A stretch of 64,000 nucleotides of DNA, taken from NCBI GenBank assembly GCA_964356415.1, contig CAYHHK010000003.1:1-64000 (forward strand). The letters run 5' to 3'. Under the pieces are notes generated by a model, which was given only the letters and a program-made list of their open reading frames with translations, did no database searches and was not told the DNA's origin. Shown piece after piece: positions 51,268-59,579 of this stretch; positions within the stretch are counted from its first letter, which is position 1, and each line of letters begins with the position of its first letter. Source of the stretch: JAPLDB01 sp964356415. GTDB lineage: Bacteria; Bacteroidota; Bacteroidia; AKYH767-A; 2013-40CM-41-45. Made by a program: the position numbers and the translations under genes.

Positions 51268-52173
51268 TTGTTAACCGAGAAATCACTTTCCGAACCTAAG
51301 ACTTTTGAGCTGTCTGCACGAATCAGGGATTACAGCCTGCTTACCAAAATGCGGTTGTCCTCATTGGTGGTTTTTTCTGCTGCCATAGGATTTGTAATCG
51401 GAAACAGAGGGGACTTTCATTTTGGCCAACTTTGCTTGCTTGTCCTGGGTGGTTTTCTTGTTACAGGATCTTCGAATGCATTCAATCAGATCATCGAACA
51501 GGATTTGGATAAATTGATGGATCGCACGAAGAACAGACCAATTCCTGCCGGAAGAATGAGCGTTGGCGAAGCAATGATTGCAGCAGTTTTAATGGGGGTT
51601 TCAGGGATCCTTATCCTGTGGATATTTATGAATCCGCTGTGTGGTTTGCTGAGTGCTTTATCCTTGCTGATTTACACTTTAATGTACACCCCGTCCAAGA
51701 GAATTACCCCATTCTCTGTTTTCATTGGAGCTATTCCAGGCGCATTTCCTCCCTTGCTTGGTTATGTTGCCGCTCGCAATGAAATTGGTATGGAGGCTTT
51801 ATTGCTTTATTTTCTTCAATTCATTTGGCAATTCCCGCATTTCTGGGCCATTGCATGGGTCATGGATGATGATTACAAAAAAGCAGGTTTCAAAATGCTT
51901 CCATCACCGGGAGGCCGCGACCGCAATACTGCCTTTCAAACAATGGCCTATACCCTTAGCCTTGTTCCAATGGCCTTGCTATTGCACTTTTTCGGGATGT
52001 TTTCTGTCTGGAGTTCGATGATCGTGGCTACTACTGGAATTTTCTTTGCCATTCCGTCATTTCGCCTTTACAAAGACCTTGAGATTAAATCCGCTAAAAA
52101 ACTGATGTATGCTTCTTTCATCTACCTTCCTGTTGTTCAACTGGTGCTGATGATTGATAAACTATTAAGCTGA
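51268..52173 (+). CDS. ctaB: Protoheme IX farnesyltransferase (heme O synthase)
   Basis: This is a protein of about 301 residues with nine TM helices that farnesylates heme B to heme O for terminal oxidases. The prenyl-diphosphate binding motif is NQIIEQDLDKLMDRTKNRPI; a second Asp cluster is MDDDYKKAGFKMLP. The frame has no ATG before residue 36 of the longest version, so it must begin with TTG: 51268 was chosen because a TAAACTTG -7-like sequence at 51238-51245 overlaps the alternative TTG 51244. First gene of a partial cytochrome oxidase cluster. Confidence 0.9.
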   Translation: MLTEKSLSEPKTFELSARIRDYSLLTKMRLSSLVVFSAAIGFVIGNRGDFHFGQLCLLVLGGFLVTGSSNAFNQIIEQDLDKLMDRTKNRPIPAGRMSVGEAMIAAVLMGVSGILILWIFMNPLCGLLSALSLLIYTLMYTPSKRITPFSVFIGAIPGAFPPLLGYVAARNEIGMEALLLYFLQFIWQFPHFWAIAWVMDDDYKKAGFKMLPSPGGRDRNTAFQTMAYTLSLVPMALLLHFFGMFSVWSSMIVATTGIFFAIPSFRLYKDLEIKSAKKLMYASFIYLPVVQLVLMIDKLLS

Positions 52174-52188
52174 TCATCAACAATTAAT

Positions 52189-52857
52189 ATGGTAAATAAC
52201 ATTTCAGCATCTGAAGTTTCTGCACTCGAAAAACGCGAGATAAACAAAAAAGCAAAACGGACCTTATTGTGGTTTGGCATGATCAGCATCCTCATGCTTT
52301 TTGCAGGACTTACCAGTGCTTATATGGTTCGTCAGGGAGAGGGTAAATGGGTTCAATTCGCCCTCCCGCAGCTCTTTGTATTAAGTACAGTATTTATCAT
52401 CATCAGTAGTATCAGTATGCAGTGGGCCGTTATATCCATTAAAAAAAGTAACCTTTCCAATTTGAAAATTGCAACACTGTTAACCTTTATTCTTGGAATC
52501 GGATTTGTGATCTCCCAATACCTTGCCTGGAAGGATTTGATCTCTCAGGGGATATATTTTGTTGGGACAGTAAAAGACATCACGTCTGACTTTACTTACG
52601 TGCCGGCAGGAAATGAAACCGTTGCTCAGGCTGGAAATATTGGCAATGTAGCAGCGTCCTTTTTGTATGTTATTACAGGATTACACGTGGCTCATTTACT
52701 GGGTGGGCTCCTCGCATTATTCATTGTGTTGATCAAATCGCTTACCGGCAGATATTCAGCTTCTGATTACAATGGCGTGGTTGTTTGCTCAATTTACTGG
52801 CATTTCCTTGACGCCCTGTGGATTTACCTCTTCTTTTTCCTGATGTATATCCGTTAA
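52189..52857 (+). CDS. Cytochrome oxidase subunit III (first copy)
   Basis: This is a 222-residue, five-TM protein of the heme-copper oxidase subunit III superfamily. Family segments: LFAGLTSAYMVRQGEGKW, FLYVITGLHVAHLLGG and the terminal SIYWHFLDALWIYLFFFLMYIR. In Bacteroidota two subunit III proteins are encoded in tandem; this is the shorter one. 15 bp after ctaB. Confidence 0.92.
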   Translation: MVNNISASEVSALEKREINKKAKRTLLWFGMISILMLFAGLTSAYMVRQGEGKWVQFALPQLFVLSTVFIIISSISMQWAVISIKKSNLSNLKIATLLTFILGIGFVISQYLAWKDLISQGIYFVGTVKDITSDFTYVPAGNETVAQAGNIGNVAASFLYVITGLHVAHLLGGLLALFIVLIKSLTGRYSASDYNGVVVCSIYWHFLDALWIYLFFFLMYIR

Positions 52858-52944
52858 AAAGATTTTGAAAAAAATTATTTTGAAAGAAAAATTTTATGCA
52901 GATTCGCCATCTGAATATCAAAACTGACAGATAAATACACAACA

Positions 52945-53754
52945 ATGTCAATTGCAACTACAGAAAATTTTGAAACAAAACCGTGGGGTGGGGGGTATTC
53001 TCCATTCAATATACGGTGGGGAAAATTATACATGTGGATCTTCCTCGTATCGGATGCTTTTACATTTTCAAGTTTGCTGATTGCCTATGGGGCACTTCGT
53101 CACCGCTGGACTGATATCTGGCCTTTTCCCGGAGAAGTTTTTACTCATTTTCCATTTATTCACGGACACGTTCCTTTGGCATATGTAGGATTGATGACAT
53201 TCATCCTCATCATGAGTTCTGTAACCATGGTACTTGCTGTTGATGCCGGACATTCCTTTAAACGCAAGAGCGTTCAGCTTTGGCTTGGTCTTACTATTAT
53301 TGGCGGTTTGATGTTTGTTGGCTCGCAGGCATGGGAGTGGTATCATTTTATCAAGGGGTCTGAAGAAGGTGCATTCTACTTGGCAGATGGCCGTTTTGCA
53401 CGTACAGATAATCTTGAACCTGGCGTACTTTTATTCCATGACGGTACTAAAATTGAAGGCGCGGAAGCAGAACATCTCAAGGCAACAGCTCTTAAAAATG
53501 TACACGGTGCCAATATGTACGAGAATGAGTACGGCCCTACACCTTTGTTCGGAAATTTCTTTTTCTTCATTACAGGTTTTCACGGCTTTCACGTTTTCAG
53601 CGGTGTTGTGATCAACTTCATTGTGTTTGTACTTGTTTCAAAAGGGGCACTTGAGAAGAAAAAAGACTATGAACTGGTGGAAAAGGTTGGTTTGTACTGG
53701 CACTTCGTTGACCTTGTTTGGGTATTCGTATTCACATTCTTCTACCTTGTTTAA
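52945..53754 (+). CDS. Cytochrome c oxidase subunit III (second copy)
   Basis: This is a 269-residue protein. Typical subunit III motifs: LYMWIFLVSDAFTFSSLLIAY, SQAWEWYHFIK, FFFITGFHGFHVFSGV and GLYWHFVDLVWVFVFTFFYL. An insertion between about residues 135 and 190 (LADGRFARTDNLEPGVLLFHDG) is soluble and rich in charged residues. Oxidase subunits I and II are not in the window. Confidence 0.94.
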   Translation: MSIATTENFETKPWGGGYSPFNIRWGKLYMWIFLVSDAFTFSSLLIAYGALRHRWTDIWPFPGEVFTHFPFIHGHVPLAYVGLMTFILIMSSVTMVLAVDAGHSFKRKSVQLWLGLTIIGGLMFVGSQAWEWYHFIKGSEEGAFYLADGRFARTDNLEPGVLLFHDGTKIEGAEAEHLKATALKNVHGANMYENEYGPTPLFGNFFFFITGFHGFHVFSGVVINFIVFVLVSKGALEKKKDYELVEKVGLYWHFVDLVWVFVFTFFYLV

Positions 53755-53809
53755 TAGATAGCTTTATCAAAGATTTGTCTCACCACTCACATCTCACACC
53801 TCATTCATC

Positions 53810-54163
53810 ATGTCAGAAGATTTCATCTCATCCGATATCCACCGCGAGCGGATCTCTCACAAAGGTCACGATAAGGCTCACGCCGGACTGAATACTAAGG
53901 TAATCTGGCGGGTATTCTGGATACTGCTTTTAGTAACCATCTTTGAAGTTGCGATTTCATTTACGGGTATTTCAAAGACCATCCTGCTTTATACATTCAT
54001 CACACTGACGATTGTAAAAGCTTATTTCATTGTATTTTATTTTATGCACCTGAAGTTTGAAGCAACGGCGTTGAAATTCAGTCTCCTGCTTCCTTTCGTG
54101 CTAATCATTTACCTTATTATTATTGCCATCTACGAAGGTATTGCCCTCGGCTTGATCAAATAA
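53810..54163 (+). CDS. Cytochrome c oxidase subunit IV (prokaryotic CtaF-like)
   Basis: This is a 117-residue protein with a His-rich N-terminus (HRERISHKGHDKAHAG) and three TM helices. WRVFWILLLVTIFEVAIS and VKAYFIVFYFMHLKFE are the hallmarks of prokaryotic subunit IV. It stabilises the oxidase. It starts 55 bp after subunit III. Confidence 0.92.
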   Translation: MSEDFISSDIHRERISHKGHDKAHAGLNTKVIWRVFWILLLVTIFEVAISFTGISKTILLYTFITLTIVKAYFIVFYFMHLKFEATALKFSLLLPFVLIIYLIIIAIYEGIALGLIK

Positions 54164-54170
54164 TGATTTA

Positions 54171-54833
54171 ATGAAGACTCAAAATTTGAAAAGGATACTC
54201 ATTATTCTGAGTGTCCTTTTTTTGCCTTGCGTTTTTTACCTGGTTTTAATCCAGGGCGAAAATCATTTCAAGCAGTTGGAGATCTATGGTCCGAAGGAAC
54301 CGATTGCTAACGGTGATACTATTTACCACACCATTTCTGCTTTTTCTTTTGTCAATCAGGAAGGAAAAGTGATCACTGAAAAAGACCTTGAAGGGAAAAT
54401 CTTTGTTGCGAGTTTTTTCTTCGCAACTTGTCCGAAGATTTGCCCGAAGATGAATTACAACATAAAAGGCGTGACTGAAAAATTCAGACTTGATCCACGC
54501 GTTAAATTCCTCTCATTTACTGTCGATCCCGAAAAAGATTCAGTAGAAGCTTTGTCAGCTTATGCCAGAGAAAGGGAAGCCGACAATAATCAGTGGTGGT
54601 TTCTGACAGGTGATAAGGATTCCATATATTCGATTGCGCGTGATGGATTTTTAGTGCCGGCTGCAGGAGGAAAGACTGCGGAAGACTTTTTTCATTCGCA
54701 GGACATGATGCTCATCGACAAGGAAAAACGGATCAGGGGGATTTATGACGGACTGGACGAAGCAGAGGTGAAAAGGCTGTGTGATGAGGTCGAAGTGCTC
54801 TTACAGGAGGACAAAGAAAAAGATCCCGTTTAA
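54171..54833 (+). CDS. SCO1/SenC-family copper chaperone
   Basis: This is a 220-residue thioredoxin-fold protein with an N-terminal anchor (IILSVLFLPCVFYLVLI). The copper motif is CPKIC (C87, C91) with the partner histidine H175 in FFHSQDMMLID. SCO delivers copper to, or reduces, the CuA site of oxidase subunit II. It is adjacent to the oxidase genes and abuts the next gene directly (stop TAA, then ATG). Confidence 0.95.
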   Translation: MKTQNLKRILIILSVLFLPCVFYLVLIQGENHFKQLEIYGPKEPIANGDTIYHTISAFSFVNQEGKVITEKDLEGKIFVASFFFATCPKICPKMNYNIKGVTEKFRLDPRVKFLSFTVDPEKDSVEALSAYAREREADNNQWWFLTGDKDSIYSIARDGFLVPAAGGKTAEDFFHSQDMMLIDKEKRIRGIYDGLDEAEVKRLCDEVEVLLQEDKEKDPV

Positions 54834-55427
54834 ATGAACACTTTGCATGTGCCTAACAGAGGTCGCGATAGATTCTATTTGCGGCTTATAGCAACTGTTT
54901 CAGTAATTATTTTTTTATTGATACTGCTGTTGTCTCAATTGCCCAAAGCTGAAGTAATTCCTCCGTTTGTAAAATTCCTGCCAAAACTGAACGCTTTTTT
55001 GAACGGGACATGTACATTGACTCTGCTCATCAGTTTCTATTTTATCCGCCGGAAAAAAGTGAAAATCCACAAAAAGTTGAATATTGCAGCTGTAGCTTTA
55101 TCCACAGTATTCCTTTTAAGTTATGTGCTATTTCACTCCTTTGGCTTAGAAACAAAATACGGTGACCTAAACCATGATGGATTGGTTGATGCGGTCGAAA
55201 AAGCGATAGCAGGAAACCTGAGGATGGTTTATTTTAGCATTCTAATAACACATATCATTCTTGCTGCCATTGTTTTACCTCTTGTTTTATTATCTTTGTA
55301 CCGCGGTTTAACAAATCAGGTAGTGCTTCACCGTAAGATTGTTCGCTGGTCATTTCCGGTTTGGTTATATGTGACAATTAGCGGCGTAACCGTTTACCTG
55401 ATGATTTCACCTTATTACAATTTCTGA
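54834..55427 (+). CDS. DUF420/CtaM-like membrane protein with an EF-hand-like loop
   Basis: This is a 197-residue protein with about five TM helices. KLNAFLNGTCTLTLLISFYFI and KIHKKLNIAA, plus ILITHIILAAIVLPLVLLSL, mark the DUF420 family, whose CtaM member is needed for heme-copper oxidase activity. Residues 111-122 (DLNHDGLVDAVE) follow the EF-hand pattern D-x-N-x-D-G-x-V-D-x-x-E in a soluble loop between TM helices, suggesting calcium binding; I do not know how common this is in the family. Confidence 0.88.
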   Translation: MNTLHVPNRGRDRFYLRLIATVSVIIFLLILLLSQLPKAEVIPPFVKFLPKLNAFLNGTCTLTLLISFYFIRRKKVKIHKKLNIAAVALSTVFLLSYVLFHSFGLETKYGDLNHDGLVDAVEKAIAGNLRMVYFSILITHIILAAIVLPLVLLSLYRGLTNQVVLHRKIVRWSFPVWLYVTISGVTVYLMISPYYNF

Positions 55428-55429
55428 AA

Positions 55430-55675
55430 ATGAGAAAGGTCATATTATTAATTTTTCTTTTTTCATCTGTTGTTGTTTATGAATCGAATGCACAATGTGC
55501 CATGTGCAGACGTATTGCCCAGACCAACTATGAGCAACAAGATCAGGAAGCGAAGCAGAAAGAAATGAAACGGGGAAAAAGCCTGAACAGCGGTATTCTT
55601 TATCTTTTGTCAATCCCCTACCTGTTAGGTGGTGTTGGCGCTTTTGTCTGGTGGAAGAACAGGAAAAGAAGCTAG
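55430..55675 (+). CDS. Small exported CxxC membrane protein
   Basis: This is an 81-residue protein. A signal peptide (LLIFLFSSVVVYESNA) is followed at the mature N-terminus by QCAMCRR, a charged helix and a C-terminal TM helix. The CxxC pair at the outside face and the position at the end of the oxidase/SCO cluster (2 bp after DUF420) suggest a part in oxidase assembly, but no function is established that I can name. Confidence 0.75.
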   Translation: MRKVILLIFLFSSVVVYESNAQCAMCRRIAQTNYEQQDQEAKQKEMKRGKSLNSGILYLLSIPYLLGGVGAFVWWKNRKRS

Positions 55676-55681
55676 TTTCTC

Positions 55682-56890
55682 TCAGCTTATTTTATTTCTT
55701 CTTTTGAGTAAGGTAAATCCAATCGCTGTTAATATACTGAGTACTATAAAGAAGTAGAACATACTGTTAAAACTATATTTACCTGCAATACCCAATCCAA
55801 TCGATGGGGCAAAAATGATGGCAATACCGAAGGCAATAGAATACAATGCCATGTATTGCCCTTTTCTTTCTTTCGGAGATGATGATAAGGCGTGATTCAT
55901 CATGAAAGGCATGGAAAAGATTTCGGAAAGTGTAATGATCACCGTGTACACTATAGCCCAAACAATAAGTGCATTTCCGTTTTGAAGTATGAAGAACGAT
56001 ATAGGAATACAAAGTGTACCGGCAATAATATATCTGAACCTTTTTTTCTTCTTTTCGAGGTATGTTATCAATGGCATTTCAATAACAACAACCAATAAGC
56101 CGTTGAGTGCGAGCAATAGTCCTATCGTATCTTCATTGTATTTGCATTGTGTACTGAAAAACTGCGGTATGCTTGCAAAGAGCTGGAAGAAGCAGGTGCC
56201 ATAGAGTGCGACGAGGAAAATAAAGAACAGGTATTTTTTGTCACGATATGCGGAAGCAGAACGATCTTGTAAAACAGCGCTTTCATGGCGGTTCTTTTCA
56301 GTCTTATGTCTTGGCAGATACAAGTACAGCATTCCCGCAGCAGCAAAAGACGTAAATGCATCTATTGCAAAAAGCCATTTATAACCAAGATACAATGCGA
56401 TAAAGCCGCCGATGGCAGGTCCTACTGAGAAGCCAAGGTTGATCGCCAGTCTGGCAAGTGACACGGAGCGCGTGAGGTTTTCAGGAGAGCTGTAAGAAGA
56501 AATAGCCGCCGAATGCGCAGGACGAAACATATCGGCAAAGAATGCATACGAAAAAATTACCACACAAAATAAAAACTGGCTCTTGACAACAAGCATCAGC
56601 AAAAGAATAGCGCCACTGCAAAAGAGGGACAGGATCATGATATCATAGAAGTTCTTCCTGTCGGTAAGCCATCCTCCTGAATAAGATCCCAGTACTGAAC
56701 CGAAGCCGTAGAAACTCATGATGAATCCCGCCTCAGCAATACCAAAATGTAATTCTTTGGTGAAGTAAAGCGAAGTGAAAAGCAATACCATGCTGCCACT
56801 CCTGTTGATAAACATGGAAATGGCAAGCACCCAGGCATTGCGCTGGAGATTGGAAAAACTTTCGCGGTAAAGTAAAAGCAGGCGTGTCAT
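55682..56890 (-). CDS. MFS transporter
   Basis: This is a 402-residue, 12-TM major facilitator. Motif A is recognisable after TM2 (GSVLGSYSGGWLTDRKNFY), and GPAIGGFIALYLGYKWLFAIDA matches the TM5 region of drug/sugar exporters. It is convergent with the oxidase cluster (6 bp between stops) and divergent from trhO. Substrate not predictable. Confidence 0.88.
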   Translation of the reverse strand: MTRLLLLYRESFSNLQRNAWVLAISMFINRSGSMVLLFTSLYFTKELHFGIAEAGFIMSFYGFGSVLGSYSGGWLTDRKNFYDIMILSLFCSGAILLLMLVVKSQFLFCVVIFSYAFFADMFRPAHSAAISSYSSPENLTRSVSLARLAINLGFSVGPAIGGFIALYLGYKWLFAIDAFTSFAAAGMLYLYLPRHKTEKNRHESAVLQDRSASAYRDKKYLFFIFLVALYGTCFFQLFASIPQFFSTQCKYNEDTIGLLLALNGLLVVVIEMPLITYLEKKKKRFRYIIAGTLCIPISFFILQNGNALIVWAIVYTVIITLSEIFSMPFMMNHALSSSPKERKGQYMALYSIAFGIAIIFAPSIGLGIAGKYSFNSMFYFFIVLSILTAIGFTLLKRRNKIS

Positions 56891-56945
56891 GGCCGGTAAA
56901 AATAGAATTAGTTGGCCTATTCAGAGAATTCAGGAAAGTTTAAAG

Positions 56946-56977
56946 TTTGTCTCGTACCTCTCAAAAAATTACTTTTG
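56946..56977 (+). promoter_or_regulatory. Promoter of trhO
   Basis: TTTG (56946-56949), 20-bp spacer, TACTTTTG (56970-56977): a full match to the Bacteroidota consensus. The predicted start (about 56983-56985) coincides with the ATG at 56984, so the mRNA may be leaderless. It excludes starts further upstream. Confidence 0.6.
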
Positions 56978-56983
56978 CATTTC

Positions 56984-58030
56984 ATGCAGCTCCATAATAT
57001 ATACGACAAGAAAGTCCTCAAAAGGAAACTCCATGAAGAGCCTTTCAGGCGGGTTACATTGTCCTTTTACAGATATGTGATCCTTGAAAATATTGTTCTT
57101 CTTAGGGATGAACTTTATATGCGTTTTCAGGAGCTGAATGTATTCGGCAGAATATACATCGCCAGGGAAGGGATCAATGCCCAACTTTCTGTGCCTGAAA
57201 ACAATTTTGAGAAATTCAGGGAACTGGTGGATGCTAAAAAGGAATTCTCCCAAGTCCCATTTAAAATTGCCGTTGAAGATGACGGGAAATCCTTTTACAA
57301 ACTGATCGTCCGCATCAAAAATAAAATTGTTGCCGACGGCTTGAATGATGATGCCTTTGACGTGACGAATGTGGGAAAGCACCTCACAGCAAAAGAATGG
57401 AACGATGCAATGGATGACCCGAATGCGATCGTGATTGACATGCGGAATCACTATGAAAGCGAGGTCGGACATTTTAAGGACGCAATCCTTCCTGATGCAG
57501 ATACATTCAAACAGGAACTGCCAATGGTTGTTGAATTGCTGAAGGAAAACAGGGACAAGAAAATTTTATTGTATTGCACAGGAGGCATTCGTTGTGAGAA
57601 AGCAAGTGCTTACATACGTCATGAAGGGTTTGAAGACGTGAACCAGTTGTACGGCGGAATCATTGACTACGCCCGGCAGGTAAAGGCGGAAGGACTGGAT
57701 TCGAAATTCATCGGGAAGAATTTTGTGTTTGATGAACGGTTGGGTGAAAAAATTACGGAAGATGTAATCAGCGTCTGCCACCAGTGCGGTTTACCGAGCG
57801 ATCGCCACGTAAACTGTGCAAACGATGATTGCCATTTGCTTTTTATTCAATGTGAAGAATGCGGGGCGAAAATGAAGGGTTGTTGTACCCCAAAATGTGT
57901 GGAGATCGTTTCGCTTCCCCTTGAAGAACAGATAATATTGCGCAAGGGAAAAGTAAAGCATGACGCTCATTCCGTTTACAAAAGCCGGCTGAGACCAAAC
58001 CTTAGGAAATATCTTGCTGAAAAAAACTGA
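56984..58030 (+). CDS. trhO: tRNA U34 hydroxylase / rhodanese-domain protein TrhO
   Basis: This is a 348-residue protein starting MQLHNIYDKK, as usual for the family; upstream in-frame codons are ahead of the promoter. The N-terminal RVTLSFYRYV and GRIYIAREGINAQLSVP are followed by a rhodanese domain with active-site LLYCTGGIRCEKAS and a C-terminal cysteine-rich zinc region (VCHQCGLPSDRHVNC ... CEECG). TrhO (YceA) introduces the hydroxyl at tRNA uridine-34 (ho5U). Confidence 0.92.
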   Translation: MQLHNIYDKKVLKRKLHEEPFRRVTLSFYRYVILENIVLLRDELYMRFQELNVFGRIYIAREGINAQLSVPENNFEKFRELVDAKKEFSQVPFKIAVEDDGKSFYKLIVRIKNKIVADGLNDDAFDVTNVGKHLTAKEWNDAMDDPNAIVIDMRNHYESEVGHFKDAILPDADTFKQELPMVVELLKENRDKKILLYCTGGIRCEKASAYIRHEGFEDVNQLYGGIIDYARQVKAEGLDSKFIGKNFVFDERLGEKITEDVISVCHQCGLPSDRHVNCANDDCHLLFIQCEECGAKMKGCCTPKCVEIVSLPLEEQIILRKGKVKHDAHSVYKSRLRPNLRKYLAEKN

Positions 58031-58038
58031 ATTAGATT

Positions 58039-58069
58039 TTTGTAAATCGGTATTCCTTACTTATATTTG
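58039..58069 (+). promoter_or_regulatory. Promoter of the SAM-riboswitch transcript
   Basis: TTTG (58039-58042), 19-bp spacer, TATATTTG (58062-58069): exact Bacteroidota consensus. Transcription should start near 58075, about 15 nt before the riboswitch P1 stem. Confidence 0.75.
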
Positions 58070-58089
58070 CCGCTCGTTCTTTAATAGTT

Positions 58090-58208
58090 ACTTATCCAGA
58101 AAGGTGGAGGGACTGACCCGTTGAAACCTTGACAACCTGACTCATTCGCGAAAGCGAGGGAGAAAAGGTGCCAATTCCTGTCCCGTTGCAAAACGGGAGT
58201 AGATAAGT
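58090..58208 (+). ncRNA. SAM-I (S-box) riboswitch
   Basis: P1 is ACTTATC (58090-58096) with GATAAGT (58202-58208). The conserved core is unmistakable: AGAAAGGTGGAGGGACTG with its kink turn, CCCGTTGAAACC, GACAACC, then GGTGCCAATTCC, and P3/P4 hairpins (CTCATTCGCGAAAGCGAG and TCCCGTTGCAAAACGGGA). It binds S-adenosylmethionine and normally switches off methionine/SAM genes. The transcript continues to mnmD, a four-helix-bundle gene and metH. Confidence 0.95.
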
Positions 58209-58241
58209 CGAAAATAGATTTCAAAAAATAACACTTATCAT

Positions 58242-58277
58242 AAATCTCTTTCGGCTTTCCGGAAGAGATTTTTTTTT
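58242..58277 (+). terminator. Riboswitch-controlled terminator with competing antiterminator
   Basis: AAATCTCTTTCGG/CCGGAAGAGATTT (13 bp, one T-G) with a CTTT loop and nine Ts. The 5' arm can instead pair with 58205-58221: AAGTCGAAA pairs with TTTCGGCTT, and AGATTT with AAATCT. That antiterminator uses four bases of the P1 3' strand, so SAM binding (P1 closed) should favour termination. Confidence 0.85.
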
Positions 58278-58452
58278 GCTTTGTCCTTCAAAGGAGATTG
58301 ATTAAAAATATTCCGGGTATGGGAATTATCCATCTCCGAAGAAGGAGCCTCCCCCGGCCCCTCCGAAGGAGGGGAGGAACAGCCAGGAAATAACCTGTCA
58401 TATGAAGGATATAGTTGATGGATAGTGGAAATTGTATTAGAAATTTAAGAAA
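58278..58452. repeat. Leader segment with GC-rich palindrome before mnmD
   Basis: CCCCTCC-GAA-GGAGGGG at 58358-58374, preceded by a CCTCCCCCGG stretch, is a REP-like palindrome of the kind scattered in Bacteroidota intergenic DNA. With the promoter, riboswitch and terminator it fills the 422-bp gap 58031-58452. Confidence 0.6.
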
Positions 58453-59103
58453 ATGATTATTGCAGAAAATAGAAACCATTTACAAATTAAGGATTCAGTT
58501 GCTGATTTAAAGTCTCCCTTTCGGGGAAATTTAGAGGAGCCAATGCATGTGTTTATCAGAAATGGATTGAATTCCCTGAACAGGAACCTCTCTGATATTT
58601 CAATCCTCGAAATGGGTTTCGGCACGGGACTGAATGCAATCCTCACTTACAGGGAGAACCAGGTGTTGAGAAAGTCCATTCATTATACCACAATAGAAGC
58701 TTTTCCGCTTCCGGAATCTGTCACAAACCGTCTGAACTATTTTGAGTATTTCGGAAAACCGTTGCAGCCCGTTTTTCAAAAGATTCATGCCTCAAGATGG
58801 TTTGAGAATATTTCTTTCGGCGATTTTACGCTTTACAAAGTGCAGGCAGATATGCTCGAGCTTCACCTTGACGGAGCGTATGACCTGGTCTACTACGATG
58901 CATTCTCTCCAGTTCATCAGCCCGAACTCTGGACGTTTGAAGTGCTGCATAAAATTTATGATGCTTGTAAGAAGAATGCTGTGCTTGTAACGTACTGCGC
59001 AAAAGGAAATGTGAAATGGACACTTAAATCGGTTGGGTTTGAGGTGGAGACTTTAAAAGGTCAGCAGGGGAAGAATGAGATGATCAGGGCAGTGAAAAAC
59101 TAA
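58453..59103 (+). CDS. mnmD: tRNA (5-methylaminomethyl-2-thiouridine) methyltransferase MnmD-like
   Basis: This is a 216-residue SAM-dependent methyltransferase of the DUF752 type, equivalent to the methyltransferase half of MnmC. It has motif I EMGFGTGLNAI, the acidic TIEAFPLP and the DLVYYDAFSPVHQPELWT block. It catalyses the last methylation of the wobble-uridine modification using SAM. Its position behind a SAM riboswitch is chemically sensible but may simply reflect sharing the transcript with metH. The first gene after the riboswitch. Confidence 0.87.
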   Translation: MIIAENRNHLQIKDSVADLKSPFRGNLEEPMHVFIRNGLNSLNRNLSDISILEMGFGTGLNAILTYRENQVLRKSIHYTTIEAFPLPESVTNRLNYFEYFGKPLQPVFQKIHASRWFENISFGDFTLYKVQADMLELHLDGAYDLVYYDAFSPVHQPELWTFEVLHKIYDACKKNAVLVTYCAKGNVKWTLKSVGFEVETLKGQQGKNEMIRAVKN

Positions 59104-59106
59104 ATA

Positions 59107-59562
59107 ATGAATTTTGAATTTTGAATAATGAAGGTCGAACCGAAAAAATACAGGAATGGAAAGAAAGTTTGATTTGAATGAGAGATTGATAGATTTTGCT
59201 GCTATGATCATTGAATTGAGCGATAAAATTACTAAGTCAGCCGCAGGGATTTATCTATCCGATCATATGATGAGAGCAGGTATTTCACCTTCATTGCACT
59301 ATGGCGAAGCACAGGGAGCTGAATCGAGAAAAGATTTTATTCATAAGTTGGGAATACTTATAAAGGAGTTGAGAGAAACTCTAAATGCGATGATCGTCAT
59401 AAAAAAGGCCAACCTTTGTAAATCACAGGACCATTTAGAAAAAACAATAAAAGAGTGCAATGAGCTCATTGCCATCTTTAATAAAAGTATTGAAACGGCG
59501 AGGAAAAATTTATAATCTGAGAATAAGTCTCTGGGGTTTTTACTTCAATATTCAACATTCAT
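59107..59562. mobile_element. Cassette-like element: four-helix-bundle gene between inverted repeats
   Basis: ATGAATTTTGAATTTTGAA (59107-59125) and TTCAATATTCAACATTCAT (59544-59562) are inverted repeats matching at 17 of 19 positions. They enclose only the 119-residue gene at 59156. The arrangement looks like a small mobile or expelled cassette inserted between mnmD and metH; movement is inference. Confidence 0.5.
59156..59515 (+). CDS. Four-helix-bundle protein (IVS/TIGR02436 family)
   Basis: This is a 119-residue all-helical protein. LIDFAAMIIELSDKITKSAAGIYLSDHMMRAGISPSLHYGEAQGAESRKDFIHKLGI-type layout (quoted here by its segments LSDHMMRAG, SLHYGEAQGA and KDFIHKLGI) matches the family first found in 23S rRNA intervening sequences and now seen scattered through Bacteroidota genomes. 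Role unknown. It interrupts the mnmD-metH unit and has its own flanking inverted repeats. Confidence 0.85.
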   Translation: MERKFDLNERLIDFAAMIIELSDKITKSAAGIYLSDHMMRAGISPSLHYGEAQGAESRKDFIHKLGILIKELRETLNAMIVIKKANLCKSQDHLEKTIKECNELIAIFNKSIETARKNL

Positions 59563-59579
59563 CATCCGCAATTTTAACT

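Noticed and set aside
59460..59579. N-terminal extension of MetH by 40 residues
   Set aside because: The extension is encoded by the end of the four-helix-bundle gene and its inverted repeat; MetH proteins begin near the ATG at 59580.
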